DNA of 64,000 bases, from positions 26,398,148-26,462,147 of the forward strand of contig CM038222.1 in NCBI GenBank assembly GCA_021442155.1. Direction: 5' to 3'. This DNA comes from Cymbidium sinense (taxonomy: Eukaryota; Streptophyta; Magnoliopsida; Asparagales; Orchidaceae). Position numbers and translations under genes: made by a program. The notes below the pieces were generated by a model that made no database searches, was not told where the DNA came from, and worked only from the letters and a program-made list of their open reading frames with translations. Below are positions 1-11,554 of this stretch, in pieces; within the stretch, counting starts at the first letter, position 1, and each line of letters opens with the position of its first letter.

Positions 1-950
1 CTAAACCCTAAACTAAAACCCAAACCCAAGACCTAAAACCTAAACCCTAAACCCTAAACCCTAAAAACTGAAAACCCAAAACACTAAACCCTAAACCATA
101 AACCCTAAAACCCCATAAACCCTAAACCCTAAACACTAAACCCTAAAACAAAAACCCTAAACTCCAAACCCTAAACCCCAAACCCTAAACCTTAAACACT
201 AAACCTTAAAAAGGTAAAAATATAAACCTAAAAAGAAAATAAAATAAAATAAAACTAAAATAAAATAAAATAAATAAAAATCTAAACTAAACTAAAAACT
301 AAAATAAACCTAAAACTAAAAAACCTAAATAAAATAAAAAATATACATAAAATAAAAATAAATTAAACCTAAAGTAAAATAAAATTTTAAAAAATAAAAA
401 CTAAAACCTAAAAAATAAACCTAGAAATAAAGCATAAAAATAAATAAAAAAACCTAAACCCTAAACTAAAAATTAAAACCTAAACCTAAAATAAATAAAA
501 TAAAATAAACATAAACTTAAACTAACATAAACTAAACTAAAATAACTTAAACTAAAAATAACTTAAATTCTTTTAAAGAAAACCTAAAACCCTAAACCAT
601 AAAACCTAAAACTAATCTTAAAACTACAACCCTAAACCCTAAAAAAATCCTAAACTAACCCTAACCTCTAAGCCCTAAACACTAAACCCTAAACCCTAAA
701 CCCTAAATCCTAACTCTAAAATTAAACTCTAAACCTTACACCATAAACCCTAAAACCCTAAACCCTAAACCCTAAACCCCTAACACCTAAACCCTAAACC
801 TAAACATTAAACTAATCCTAAACCCTAAGCTAAACCTAAACCTTAAACCCCAAAAACCCTAAAGCTTAAACACTAAACCCTAAACCTTAAATGCTAAACC
901 CAAACCCTAAACCCTAAACCCTAAAAAACCCTAAACCCTAAACCCTAAAC
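1..950 (+). repeat. Higher-order repeat copy 1 (partner 6,590-7,550)
   Basis: Shares irregular, non-telomeric landmarks with 6,590-7,550 at a near-constant offset of about 6,580-6,597: the CTAAAAAGAAAATAAAATA word near 220, the TTCTTTTAAA break near 570, and AAAGCTTAAACACTAAA near 860. Similarity fades after about 950. Confidence 0.82.
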
Positions 951-1444
951 TAAAAAAATAAAAATAAAATAAAACTTAATTGAAAAGTAAACCTAGAAAA
1001 TATACTAAAATAGATAAGCCTAAAATAAATAAACTAAACTAAATAAAAATACAAAATAAACATAAATTCAAAAAAATAAAATATAAGAAACTAAAAAAAA
1101 GAAAATAAACTAAATAAACCTAAACCTAAACCTATCAGTTTACTTAATTAAAAAATTTTTAAACCCTAAATTATAAACCCTAAACCCTAAACCCTAAACC
1201 CTAAACCCTAAAACCTAAACCCCAAACCTACAACCCTAAACCCTAACCCTAAACCCTAAATCGTAAAAGCATAAACCCTAATACACTAAACCCTAAACCT
1301 TAAACCCTAAACCCTAAACCCTAACACTGAACCCTAAATCATAAACCCTAAACCCTAAATAAAAACCTAAAGAAACTAAATAAATTAAAAAATAAACCAA
1401 AATAATAAAACCTAATAAACCTAAACCTAAACTAAAACCCTAAG
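1..1444 (+). repeat. Degenerate CCCTAAA telomere-like array with A-rich blocks
   Basis: CCCTAAA-rich blocks (about 1-200, 580-950, 1,150-1,360) alternate with A-rich blocks of CTAAAC/TAAAA words (about 210-570, 950-1,130). Perfect CCCTAAA runs are short, about five units at most near 1,190. The stretch to about 950 is repeated at 6,590-7,550. A conserved marker (CAGTTTACTTAATT) sits at about 1,135 between an A-rich and a CCCTAAA block. No coding capacity seen. Confidence 0.9.
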
Positions 1445-1905
1445 AATGGGCAAAACCTTGAAGGCAGGAACATCATCGTCAACCGGACTCAGTCTAGATC
1501 TGAAGGTGGAGGCGAAGGCGCAATTATCACTGGTGGGGATCTGGAGGTGCTGCTAGATATGGATGTGGTTGGAGCAGTGGTGGTTATGGAGGCTCGAGGA
1601 GTAATGTCGATTATAGCCATGGTGGTGGCAAAGGGAGATATCGGGGATATGATGTTGGATCTTATTACTCGAGAGGCCGGGGTGGTTCTGATGGGAATTG
1701 GAGAAATTAAAAAATGGCCAATCTGATCTGCTACTTATGGAATTGTGTCTACGTAGTAGAGATGATTCAAGTTATCTAGGGTTTTTGATTTGCACTATGC
1801 ACGCTCATTTTTTTATCTATGTTATCGCTTGTGTCTTTGAAAACTTAGTTTGTTACTTGATTGATGAAATCAAAAATAAGAAATATTGAATCTGAAATTG
1901 TTCTC
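1445..1905 (+). pseudogene. GR-RBP retrocopy 1 (5'-truncated, poly(A)-ended)
   Basis: This begins inside the RRM of a plant glycine-rich RNA-binding protein. AAT GGG CAA AAC reads NGQN, the start of the conserved NGQNLDGRNITVNQAQ segment at the end of the RRM. A Gly/Tyr/Arg/Ser-rich tail follows and ends ...GSDGNWRN with TAA at 1708-1710, then about 170 bp of 3' UTR and an A-run at about 1,908. A net frameshift lies between about 1,525 and 1,540; downstream the Gly-rich frame is open to the stop. Intact family members bind RNA through an N-terminal RRM; here its first ~70 residues and any promoter are missing. Upstream sequence is directly CCCTAAA repeat. Surely not a working gene. Confidence 0.88.
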
Positions 1906-2211
1906 TATTAAAAAAAACCAAAAACCCTAAACCTTAAACTAAAAGTGGAACCCTAAACCTAAAACTTAAACCCTAAACCCTAAATAAAAAAATAAAATAA
2001 ACTAAAATAAATAAATTAAATATACATAAACATATCGATTTACTTAATTTAAAATAAAATCATAAACCTTAAATCTTAAACCCTAAACTCTAAACCATAA
2101 ACCCTGAAAAACCCTAAACCCTAAACCCTAAAAGCATAGACCCTAAAATTCTAAACCCTAAACCCTAAACCATAAAACCTAATAAACCTAAACCTAAACC
2201 TAAACCATAAT
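1906..2211 (+). repeat. CCCTAAA/A-rich spacer
   Basis: Short telomere-like spacer between retrocopies 1 and 2. It contains A-rich words and the marker sequence (GATTTACTTAATTT) at about 2,037, followed by degenerate CCCTAAA units. No gene seen. Confidence 0.85.
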
Positions 2212-2496
2212 AATGGGGAGAACCTTGACGGCAGGAACATCACCGTCAAGTAGGTTCAGTCTAGATCTAGTGGTGGAGGTGGAGGCGGTGGTTATCGCAG
2301 TGGTGATGGGGGATCTGGAGGTCCTGGTCATTATAATAAAGATGATTCTAGTTATCTAGGGTTTTTGATTTGCTCTATGCGTACTCATTTTTTATCTATG
2401 ACATCATTTGTGTCTTTGAAAACTTTGTGTGTTACTTGGTTGATGAAATCGGAAAGAAGAAATGTTGAATCAAAATTTATTCTCTGTGAAAAAAAA
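2212..2496 (+). pseudogene. GR-RBP retrocopy 2 with internal deletion
   Basis: Starts at the same AATGGG point as the other copies and keeps the end of the RRM and the first glycines. It then jumps at about 2,325-2,335 directly into the 3' UTR (ATTATAATAAAGATGATTC). The C-terminal Gly/Arg tail and its stop codon are deleted. The RRM end also carries AAG TAG in place of AAC CAG. The 3' UTR and terminal A-run match the other copies. Non-functional. Confidence 0.85.
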
Positions 2497-2949
2497 CCAA
2501 AAATCCAAAACCCTAAACTAAAACATGAACCCTAAACCTAAAACCTAAACCTTACACCCTAAACCCTAAATAAAAATAAAAAATAAAATAATCTAAATAA
2601 ATTAAATAAACCTAAACCAATAAGTTTACTTAATTTTAAAAAAAGTGTGAACCCTAAATCCTTAACCCTAAACTCTAAACCTTGAAAAACCCTAAACTCA
2701 AAACCCTAAACCCTAATCCTAAACCCTAAACCCAAAAAGCATAAACCCTAAAGCCCTAAACCTTAAACCCTAAACACTAAACCCTAAACCCTAAATCCTA
2801 AACCCTAAACCCTAAACCCTAAACCCTAGTCCCTAACCCCAAACCCTAAACCATAAACCCTTAGCCTAAATCTTAAGTAGCTAAATAAATTAAAAAATAA
2901 ACCTATAACCTATAACCTAATAAACCTAAACCTAAACCTAAACCCTAAG
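2497..2949 (+). repeat. CCCTAAA/A-rich spacer
   Basis: Degenerate CCCTAAA units with one marker sequence (AAGTTTACTTAATTTTAA) at about 2,625. The pre-GRP motif CTAAATAAATTAAAAAATAA lies at about 2,880, just upstream of the next retrocopy, as in several other modules. No gene seen. Confidence 0.85.
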
Positions 2950-3387
2950 AATGTGCAGAACATTGATGGCAGGAACATCATAGTCAACCAGGCTTAGTCT
3001 AGATCTGGCAGAGCAGGCGAAGGTGGAGGTGACAGTTATCATAGTGGTGCTAGGGGATCTGGAGGTGCTGGTGGACATGAAGGTGGTGGTTATTAAGGTG
3101 GGAGGAACGATGAAGGTTATAGCAGTGTTGGTGGTAGAGGGAGAGATCGGGATATAATGGTGGATCCCGTTACTCGAGAGGTCGGGGTGGTTTTGATGGG
3201 AACTGGAGAAACTGAAGAACAATCGATCTGATCTGGTGCTTATCGAACTATGTCTTTATAATAGAGACAGTTCTAGTTATCTAGGTTTTTTTATTTGATC
3301 TATGCTTGCTCATTTTTTATCTATGTCATCTCTTGTGTCTTACAAAGAAGAAATGTTGAATATGAATTTATTCTCTATAAAAAAAAC
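2950..3387 (+). pseudogene. GR-RBP retrocopy 3
   Basis: Reads N-V-Q-N-I-D-G-R-N from 2950, then the glycine-rich tail. Inactivating changes are a TAG replacing the CAG of NQAQ (a nonsense codon shared with the copies at 18,213, 28,145 and 47,883), a TAA after GGGY, and a 1-base loss near 3,150. The 3' UTR and A-run end at about 3,387. Flanked directly by telomere-like repeats on both sides. Confidence 0.87.
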
Positions 3388-5744
3388 TAAAAAGCATAAA
3401 CCTTAAACTAAAATCTGAACCCTGAACCTAAAACCTAAACCCTAAACCCTAAACCCTAAACCTTAAATTGAAAAAATAAAAAAAAATAAAAAAATAAAAT
3501 AAAATAAGCCAAAACTCTAAAACTAACCTTTAAACCCATAAACTTACAATCTTAAACCCGAAACGCTAAACCCTAAAACCCTAAACTCTAAATCCTAGAC
3601 ATTAAACCTTAAACCTTAAACCCTAAACATTAAACCCTAAAACCTAAACCTTAAACCCTAAACCCCAAAAACCTAAAAACCTAAACCTAAACTAAATAAA
3701 ACCTAAAAATAAAATAAATAAATAAAATCTAAACCTAAATAAAATAAAAATATAAAATAAGATAAAAACCTAAACTAAAACCTAAACTTAACCTAAAAAT
3801 AAAAAAATAAAATAAATAATAACCTAAACTAAACTATAAAATAAAATAAACCTAAGAATTAAAAACTTATACAAAATAAAAACTAAATGTAAAATAAAAA
3901 TAAAATAAACTAAAATAAACATAAAATAAATTAAAATATAAATTAAATAAAAACTTAAACCAAAAAAATAAACTTAAAAATAAAACCTAAAATTAAATAA
4001 AAAATAAAACCTAAACCTTAAACTAAAAAAAACTTAAATCTTAAATAAATAAAAAAATAAAATAAAATAAACCTAAACCTAAACTAAAATAAACTAAACT
4101 AAAATAAATAAAACCTAAACCTAAACTTAAAATAAACTAAGCCTAAACCCTAAACTAAATAAAATAAAATAAATTAAAAATAAACCTAACAAAAAATTGA
4201 AAAATAAAACCTAAAAATAAACCTAAAATTAAAAGCTAAAACCATAACCTAAAAAAAATAAAATAAAATCCTAAACTTAAACCTACACCCTAAACCCTAA
4301 AACAAACCCTAAAAAATAAAACTTAAGCCTAAAAAATAAAATAAAAATAAAATTTAACAAAAAAAATGTAAACTTAAACCGAAAGATAAAAAATAAACTA
4401 AAATAAGAAATCTAAACTAAAATAAATAAAATAAATAGAATAAAAATAAAAAATAAAATAAATTAAAATAAATAAAAAATAAAGTAAATAAACCTAAACC
4501 TACCAGTTTACTTAATTAAAAAAAGCCTAAACCCTAAACCTTAAACCATTAAACCCTAAACCTTAGACTATAAAACTTTATTCCCTAAACCCTAAACTAA
4601 CCCGAAATCCTAATCCCTAAATTCTAAAAACCATAAACCCTAAATCCTAAATTAACCCTCAACCCTAAGCTAACCCTAAACCCTAAAAACCCTAAACCCT
4701 AAAGCCTAAATCCTAAGCCCTAAACCCTATGCCCTAATCCCTAATCATAAACCATAAACCGTAAAACCTAAACCCTAAACCATAAACCTTAAACCCTTAA
4801 CCCTAAACCCTAAACTCTAAACCCTAAAATCCTAAAATTCTAAAGCTAAACTAAATAAAACCTAAAAATTAAATAACTAAATAAACCTAAACTTAAATAA
4901 AATAAATAATAATTTAAATTTAAACCTAAACTGAAACTTAAACTTAAACCAAAAAGTAAAATAAAATAAACTAATAAAAATAAACTAAAATAAAATAAAT
5001 AAAACCTTACACTTAACTAAAAAAGTAAAATAAACTTAAGAACAAAACAAATAAAATAAAACTAAACATAAAATAAAAATAAAATAAACCTAAAATAAAA
5101 TAAAATAATAACCTAAACCTAAAAAATAAACTTTTAAGTAAAACCTAATAATAATTAAAAAATAAAACCTAAACCCTAAACTAAAAAAACCTAAACCTAA
5201 AATAAAAATAAAATTAACAAAATAAAATAAACCTAAACCTAAACTAAAATAAACTAAACTAAAATAAAAAAAACTAAACCTAAAGTAAATAAAATAAAAT
5301 AAACTAATTATAGACCTAAAAATAAACTAAAAATTAAAAGCTAAAAAAAAAATCTGAAACAAAAACATAAATCCTAAACCTAAATAGATAAATTAAAAAC
5401 CAAAACCTAAACCTAAAAAAATAAAATAAAAATAAAACTCAACAAAAATAACCCTAAACAAAAACCTAAAAAATAAACTAAAGTAAGAAACCTAAACTAA
5501 AATAAATAAACCTAAAATAAATAAACTAATCTAAATAAAAATAAAAAGTAAACCTAAATAAAAATATAAAATAAAATAAACTAAATAAACCTGAACCTAA
5601 TCATAAACTTATTTAGAAAAATACCAAAAACCTTAAATACTAAACCCTTAACCTAAATGCTAAACCCTAAATCATAAACCCTAAAAAACCCTAAACCTTA
5701 AACCCTAACCCTAAACCCTAAACCCTAAACTAAATAAACTAAAT
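3388..5744 (+). repeat. Long A-rich/CCCTAAA satellite block
   Basis: Two successive modules of A-rich words (about 3,660-4,490 and 4,850-5,590) separated by a CCCTAAA-rich stretch (4,520-4,840). Markers lie at about 4,500 and 5,600. The internal word order, for example AAACTAAACTAAAATAAAT near 4,090 and 5,245, is shared with A-rich blocks elsewhere in the window. No gene seen. Confidence 0.88.
4497..4520 (+). repeat. Conserved module marker CCTACCAGTTTACTTAATT (representative)
   Basis: A non-telomeric word joining each A-rich block to the following CCCTAAA block. + strand forms occur near 1,130, 2,030, 2,620, 4,500, 5,600, 8,345, 9,765, 12,973, 13,945, 16,757, 17,850, 22,732, 24,805, 25,815 and 26,858. 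Inverted forms occur near 28,393, 32,975, 34,055, 35,870, 46,850, 48,763 and 59,955. It is a good phase marker for the satellite module. Confidence 0.8.
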
Positions 5745-5802
5745 AAACAAAAGAAGAAATTTTGAATCTAAATTAGTTTCTATTAAAAGAAGCCAAAACC
5801 AA
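5745..5802 (+). pseudogene. Scrap of GR-RBP retrocopy 3' UTR
   Basis: About 55 bp matching the last part of the retrocopy 3' UTR (AAAAGAAGAAATTTTGAATC and the following TCTATTAAAA), with no coding part. Most easily explained as a deletion or recombination remnant of a full module, since the same 3' UTR end closes all other copies. Confidence 0.75.
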
Positions 5803-6119
5803 AATCCCTAAACTAAAACCTGAACCCTAAACCTAAAACCTAAACACTAAACCCTAAACCCAAAACTCTAAAAACCCTAAACCCTAAAACCTAAATCCTA
5901 AACCTTAAACCGTAAACCCTAAACCTAAAACCTTAAACACTAAACCCTAAACCCTAAACCCTAGACCCTAAACCCTAAACCCTAGACCCTAAACCCTATC
6001 CCTAAACCCTAAACCAGAAACCCCAAACCCTAAACTTAAACCTAAAGTAACTAAATAAATTAAAAAATAAACTTAAACCTTAAAGCCTAATAAACCTAAA
6101 CATAAACCAAAACCCTAAG
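5803..6119 (+). repeat. CCCTAAA array
   Basis: Relatively well-preserved CCCTAAA units interrupted by CCTAGAC variants, ending with the pre-GRP motif TAACTAAATAAATTAAAAAA at about 6,048. No gene seen. Confidence 0.88.
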
Positions 6120-6585
6120 AATGGGCAGAACCTTAATGGCAGGAACATCACAGTCAACGAAGCTCAGTCCAGATCTGGCGATGGAGGTGAAGCCACAGGC
6201 GGAGGTTACTATAGTGGTGGTGGCGGATCTGGAGGTGCTGGTGGATTTGGAGGTGGTGGTCAGAGTTGTGGTGGTAATGGAGGCCGGAGGAGCGACGGAG
6301 TGAGAGATCAAGGATGTGATGGTGGTTCCAACTAGTCGAGAGGTGGAGGTGGTTTTGATTGGAACTAGAGAAATTGAAGAATGACCAATCTGTTATGCTG
6401 CTTATGGAACTGTGTCTTTATAGTATAAATGATTCTAATTATCCAGGGTTTTTTATTTGCTCTATGCATGCTCATTTTCTATGTAAATCATCGCTTGTGT
6501 CTTAGAAAACTTGGAGTGTTACTTGGTTGATGAAATTAAAAACATGAAATGATGAATTTGAATATGTTCTATATTTTAAAAAAAT
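6120..6585 (+). pseudogene. GR-RBP retrocopy 4, reading frame open over about 70 codons
   Basis: From 6120 the frame reads NGQNLNGRNITVNEAQSRSG and continues through the glycine tail without frameshift to a TAG after GGSN at about 6,334. Further stops replace the W of NWRN and end the tail. The usual GYSRGGGRG segment is deleted in frame. The 3' UTR with A-run ends at about 6,585. The ATG-initiated reading at 6121 is a +1 frame artefact. One of the better-preserved copies, but it lacks the N-terminal RRM and any initiation codon in the correct frame. Confidence 0.87.
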
Positions 6586-8654
6586 AAAAAACCTAAACTA
6601 AAACCCAAACCCAACACTTAAAACCAAAACCCTAAACCCTAAACCCTAAATCCTAAAAATTGAAAACCTAAAACCCTAAACCCTAAACCCTAAACCCTAA
6701 AACCCTATAAACCCTAAACCCTAAACCTTAAAACCTAAAACTAAACCCTAAACCTCAAACCCTAAATCCCAAACCATAAACCTTAAACACTAAACCTTAA
6801 AAAGATAAAAATATGAACCTAAAAAGAAAATAAAATAAAAAATAAAAACTAAAATAAAATAAAATAAATAAAAACTAAACTAAACTAAAAACTAAAATAA
6901 ACCTAAAAATAAAAAACATAAATTAAATAAAAACTAAACATAAAATAAAAATAAATTAAACCTAAAGTGAAATAAAATTAAAAAAAATAAAAATAAAAAC
7001 CTAAAAAAAAAACCTAGAAATAAAGCATAAAAATAAATAAAAAAACCTAAACCCTAAACTAAAAATTAAAACCTAAACCTAAAATAAATAAAATAAAATA
7101 AACATAAACCTAAACTAAAATTACTTAAACTAAAAAAAACTTAATTCTTTTTAAAAAAAACCTTAAACCCTAAACCTTAAAGCCTAAACCATAAAACCTA
7201 AAACTAATCTTAAAACTACAACCCTAAACCCTAAAAAATCCTAAATTAACCATAACCTCTAAGCCCTAAACACTAAACCCTAAACCCTAAACCCTAAATC
7301 CTAACTCTAAAACTAAACTCTAAACCTTACACCATAAACCCTAAAACCTTAAACCCTAAACCCTAAAACCCTAAACCCTAAACCCTAAACCCTAAACATT
7401 AAACTAATCCTAAACCCTAAGCTAAACCTAAACCCTAAACCCTAAACCCCAAAAACCATAAAGCTTAAACACTAAAACCTAAACCTTAAATGCTAAACCC
7501 AAACCCTAAACTCTAAATCCTAAAACCCTAAATCCTAAAACCTTAAACCCTAAAAATCCTAAACCCTAAACCCTAAACCCTAAATCTTAAACCATAAAAC
7601 CCTAAACCCTAAACCTTAAAAACCTCAAAAATAAAATAAATAAGGAAACCTAAACCTAAATAAAATAAAAAAACATTAAATAAACACCTAAACTAAAACC
7701 TAAACTTAAAACAAAGAATACTAATAAAATTAAATTAAAAGAAAATAAGTAAAAACCTAAACTAAACTAAAAATTAAAATAAACCTAAGTATTAAAAAAT
7801 CTAAATAAAATAAGAACAAAACATAAAATAAAAATAAAATAAATATAAAATGAAATAAATTTAAAATGAAGTAAAAACCTAAAAAAAATAAACCTTAAAA
7901 TAAAACCAAAAAATAAATAAAACATAAAACCTAAACCCTAAACTAAAAATAAAATAAAATTAAATAAACAAATTAACATAAACATAAACCTAAACGAAAA
8001 TAAACTAAACTAAAATAAATAAAACCTAAACCTAAATAAAATAAAATAAAATAAACTAAAAATAAACTAAAAAATAAAACCTATAAATAAACCCAAAATA
8101 AAAACCTAAAACCTAAACCTAGACCTAAACATAAAAATAAAAAATAAAACCTAAACCTTAAGAATAAAATAAAAATAAAACTCAACTAAAAAAATAAACT
8201 TAAACCTAAACATAAACCTAAAAAATAAACTAAATTGCCAACCTAAAACAAATATACAAGATTAAATATAAATAAAAAATAAACCTAAAGAAAAATAATA
8301 AATAGAATAAACTAAAATAAATAAAAATAAACTAAATAAACTAAATAAACCTTAACCTCCAGTTTTCTTAATTAAAAAACCTTAAACCCTAAATCCTAAA
8401 CTCTAAACCCCAAACCCTAAACCCTAAACCCTAAACCTTAACCCTAAACCCTAAACCCTAAACCTTAAACCCTAAAGCCTAAACACTAAATCTTAAATCC
8501 TAAACCCTAAACCCTAAACCTTAACCCTAAACCATAAACCCCAATCGTAAACCCTAATCCCTAAACCCAAAACCCTAAACCTAAACCTAAAGTAATATAA
8601 TAAATTAAAAAAATAAACCTAAACTCTAAAACCTAAATAAATCTAAACCCTAAC
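6586..8654 (+). repeat. CCCTAAA/A-rich satellite including second copy of the 1-kb block
   Basis: 6,590-7,550 matches 1-950 almost word for word, including non-telomeric landmarks such as CTAAAAAGAAAATAAAATA and the CTTAAATGCTAAACCC run. An A-rich block follows (7,620-8,340), then a marker at about 8,352, CCCTAAA units, and the pre-GRP motif near 8,595. No gene seen. Confidence 0.88.
6590..7550 (+). repeat. Higher-order repeat copy 2 (partner 1-950)
   Basis: Second copy of the block at the window start. Here it directly follows the A-run of GR-RBP retrocopy 4, so the same arrangement probably holds left of position 1. Confidence 0.82.
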
Positions 8655-9131
8655 AATGGGCAGATCCTTGATGGCAGGAACATCACCTCAACCAGGCTCA
8701 GTCTAGATTTGGTGGTGGAGGCAAAGGTGGAGGTTGCGGTTACCGTAGTGGTGGTGGGGCATCTGGAGGTGTTGGTAGATATGGAGGTGGTGATCGGAGC
8801 AATGGTGGGAGGTTCGTCAGAGGTTACAGCCGTGGTGGTGGTGGAGGGAGAGATCAGGGATATGATGGTGGATCCCACTACTCGAGAGGCTAGGGTTATT
8901 CTGATGGGAACTAGAGAAGCGAAGAAGCGATTGATTGATCTACTACTTATGGAACTGTCTTTACAGTAGAGATGATTCTAGTTATCTAGAGTTTTTGATT
9001 TACTCTATGCATGCTCATTTTTTATCTATGTCATCGCTTGGGTCTTACAAAACTTAGTGTGTTACTTGGTTGATGAAATCAAAAAGATGAAATATTGAAT
9101 TTGAATTTGTTCTTTGTTAAACAAAAAAAAA
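8655..9131 (+). pseudogene. GR-RBP retrocopy 5
   Basis: Starts with NGQILDGRNIT, then loses bases at ACC-TCAACC so the reading shifts. Downstream the Gly-rich frame is open through RFGGGGKGGG and GYSRGGGGGRDQGYDGGSHY to a TAG after YSRG. A second TAG replaces the W of NWRN. 3' UTR and A-run end at about 9,131. Same truncation point and flanks as its sister copies. Confidence 0.87.
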
Positions 9132-10851
9132 CCAAAAACCCTAATCCCTAAACTAAACCTAAACCTTGAACCAAAAATCTAAACCCTAAACCCTAAACCC
9201 TAAACCACTAAGCCCTAATCCCTAAACTCTAAAACCTAAAAACTAAACCCTGAACCCTAAACCCTAAATAATAAACCTAAAAATAAATAAAAAAATAAAA
9301 CCTAAACCTCAAACAAATAAAAAAACCTAAACCTAAACCTAAAATAAGAAAAATAAAATAAAATAAAATAAAATAAATCTAAACTAAAATAAACTAAACT
9401 AAAATAAAAAAACCTAAACCTAAACCTAAAACAAACTCAACCAAAACTCTATACTAAATAAAATTAAATAAACTAAATATAAACATAAACCTAAACTAAA
9501 AAAATAAAACCTAAAACCTAAACCTAAAAATAAAATAAAACATAAACCTAAACCTAAAAATAAAATAAACCTAAACCTAAAATAAAATAAAAATTAAAAA
9601 CTAAAACATAAACATAAACTAAAAACCCAAAAACTCAACTAAGGTAAAACCTAAACTAAAATAAATAAACCTAAAATAAATAAACTAAAATAAATAAAAA
9701 CACAAAATAAATGTGAATAAATAAAATAAACTAAAATAAATAAAATAAACTAAATAAATAAATCAATGGGTTTTAATTTTTTTTAAAACCACGAACTGCA
9801 CACCTTAAAAATCATAAATCCAAAACCCTAAATCATAAACCCTAAAACTAACCCTAAACCCTAAACCCTAAACTGCCTAGCCACCCAAAATGTTACCCTA
9901 AATTAAATAAAAATAAAATAAAAGCCCTAAGCCATACATAAATCCTAAACTGACCCTAGGCCCTATCACTGACCTGGGCCCTAAAGCCTAAAACCACAAA
10001 TTAACCACCCTAAACCCTACACTACCAGACCCTAGGCCCTAAAGCTAAAGCCTAACCCAAAATCTAAACCTAAACCCTCCCACCCTGTGCCTTGGACCTT
10101 AAAACCTACAACCATAAACTCTAAACCCTAAACCTTAAACCTTAAAAACTTAAAAACCTAAACCTAAACTAAATAAAACATAAAAGTAAAAGAAATAAAA
10201 AACTAACACTAAATTAAATAAAAAAAATTAAAATAATACCTAAACTAAAACTTAAACCTAAACCTAAAAATAAAATAAAATAAAAAATAAAAACCAAACT
10301 AAAATAAAATAAATAATAAATAAAAACCTAAACTAAACTAAAAAAATAAAATAAAGTTGAAAATAAAAAACATAAATAAAATAAAAACTAAACATAAATT
10401 AAAAATAAAATGAAGCAATGATAAAATAAAATAAGAACTAAATAAAAACCTAAACCTAAAAAAACCTAAAAATAAAGCCTTAAAAAATTAAGAAAACAAA
10501 ACCCTAAACCAAAAAAAAAACCTAAACTTGAAATAAACAAAATAAAATAAACCTAAACCTAAATTAAAGTAAACTAAACAAAAATAAATAAAACCTAAAC
10601 CTAAACCTAAAATAAACTAAACCTAAACCCTAAACTAGATAAAATAAAATAAAAACTAAAAATAAATGTAAACCTAAACTAGAAAAAACAAAAAATAAAC
10701 ATAAAATTAAGAAATAAAATAAAAACCTAAAAATAAAAAATAAAACCAAAACCTAAACCTTAATCCCAAAACATAAAGCTAAAGTAACTAAATAAATAAA
10801 AATATAAACCTAAACACTAAACCCTAATAAACTTAAAACTTAAATCGTAAG
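9132..10851 (+). repeat. A-rich/CCCTAAA satellite with GC-rich islands
   Basis: A-rich words at 9,250-9,770, a diverged marker (GGGTTTTAATTTTTTTT) at about 9,770, then a CCCTAAA block. Inside that block 9,880-10,100 departs into GC-rich variants (CCTAGGCCC, GACCTGGGCC, CCCTCCCACC). A-rich words again from 10,150 and the pre-GRP motif near 10,788. No gene seen. Confidence 0.85.
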
Positions 10852-11308
10852 AATGGGCAGAACCTTGATGGAAGGAACATCACCATCAATCGGGCCAGTC
10901 AGCTCTAGTGGAGGAGAGGTGGAAGCGTATTTGTAGTGGTGGTGGGAGATTTGGAGGTGGTGGTCGGAGCAGTGGTGGTTATGGAGGCAGGAGGAGCGAC
11001 GAAGGTTATAGTCGTGGTGGTGGCAGAGGGAGAGATCGGGGATATGATGGTGGATCCCACTACTCAAGAGCCCAGGGTGATTCTGATGGAAACTTGAGCG
11101 AAGAAGAGGCGATCCGATCTGCTTATGGAACTATGTCTTTACAGTAGACACGGTTCTAGTTATCTAAGGTTTTTAATTTTCTCTATGCGTGCTCATTTTT
11201 TAACTATGTCATCGCTTGTGTCTTGGATAACTTGGTGTGTTTCTTGGTTAATGAAATCAAAAAGAAGAAATGTTGAATCTAAATTTGTTCTCTGTTAAAA
11301 AAATAAAC
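10852..11308 (+). pseudogene. GR-RBP retrocopy 6 with extended open frame
   Basis: NGQNLDGRNIT is recognisable, then indels near 10,890-10,915 shift the frame. From the ATG at 10,908 an 80-codon frame (stop at 11,145-11,147) happens to be the genuine Gly-rich frame: CSGGGRFGGGGRSSGGYGG through GYDGGSHYSR. Because the NWRN stop region is altered, it reads on into 3' UTR sequence (...EEEAIRSAYGTMSLQ). This is the longest ATG-initiated reading of the true GRP frame in the window. No promoter is visible and the RRM is absent, so I treat it as a pseudogene fragment. Confidence 0.82.
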
Positions 11309-11554
11309 AAATAAAAAACCCTAAACCTTAAATTAAAACCTAAACCCTAAACCCTAAGCCCTAAGCCATAAAATTAACCTACAACCCTAAACCCTAAACC
11401 ATAAACCCTAAAACCATAAACCCCAAACCCTAAACCCTAAACCCTAAAACCTTAAACCCTAAACCCTAAACCATAACCCAAAACTGTAAACCCTAAACCC
11501 AAAACCACAAAAACTAAACATAAACCCTAAAACCTAATAAACCTAAACCCTACG
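11309..11554 (+). repeat. CCCTAAA spacer
   Basis: Short spacer of CCCTAAA units and variants between retrocopies 6 and 7; together with copies 1-3 it gives the shortest spacing (about 0.7 kb) between retrocopies. Confidence 0.87.

Noticed and set aside
1..1444. Functional chromosome-end telomere
   Set aside because: Units are highly degenerate with short perfect runs, and the block has an internal duplicate at 6,590.
1440..1450. CTAAG/AATGGG as a 3' splice site of an intact GRP exon 2
   Set aside because: In known plant GR-RBP genes the intron lies earlier in the RRM, upstream is only telomere-like repeat, and the copies end in an A-run, so a truncated retrocopy fits better.
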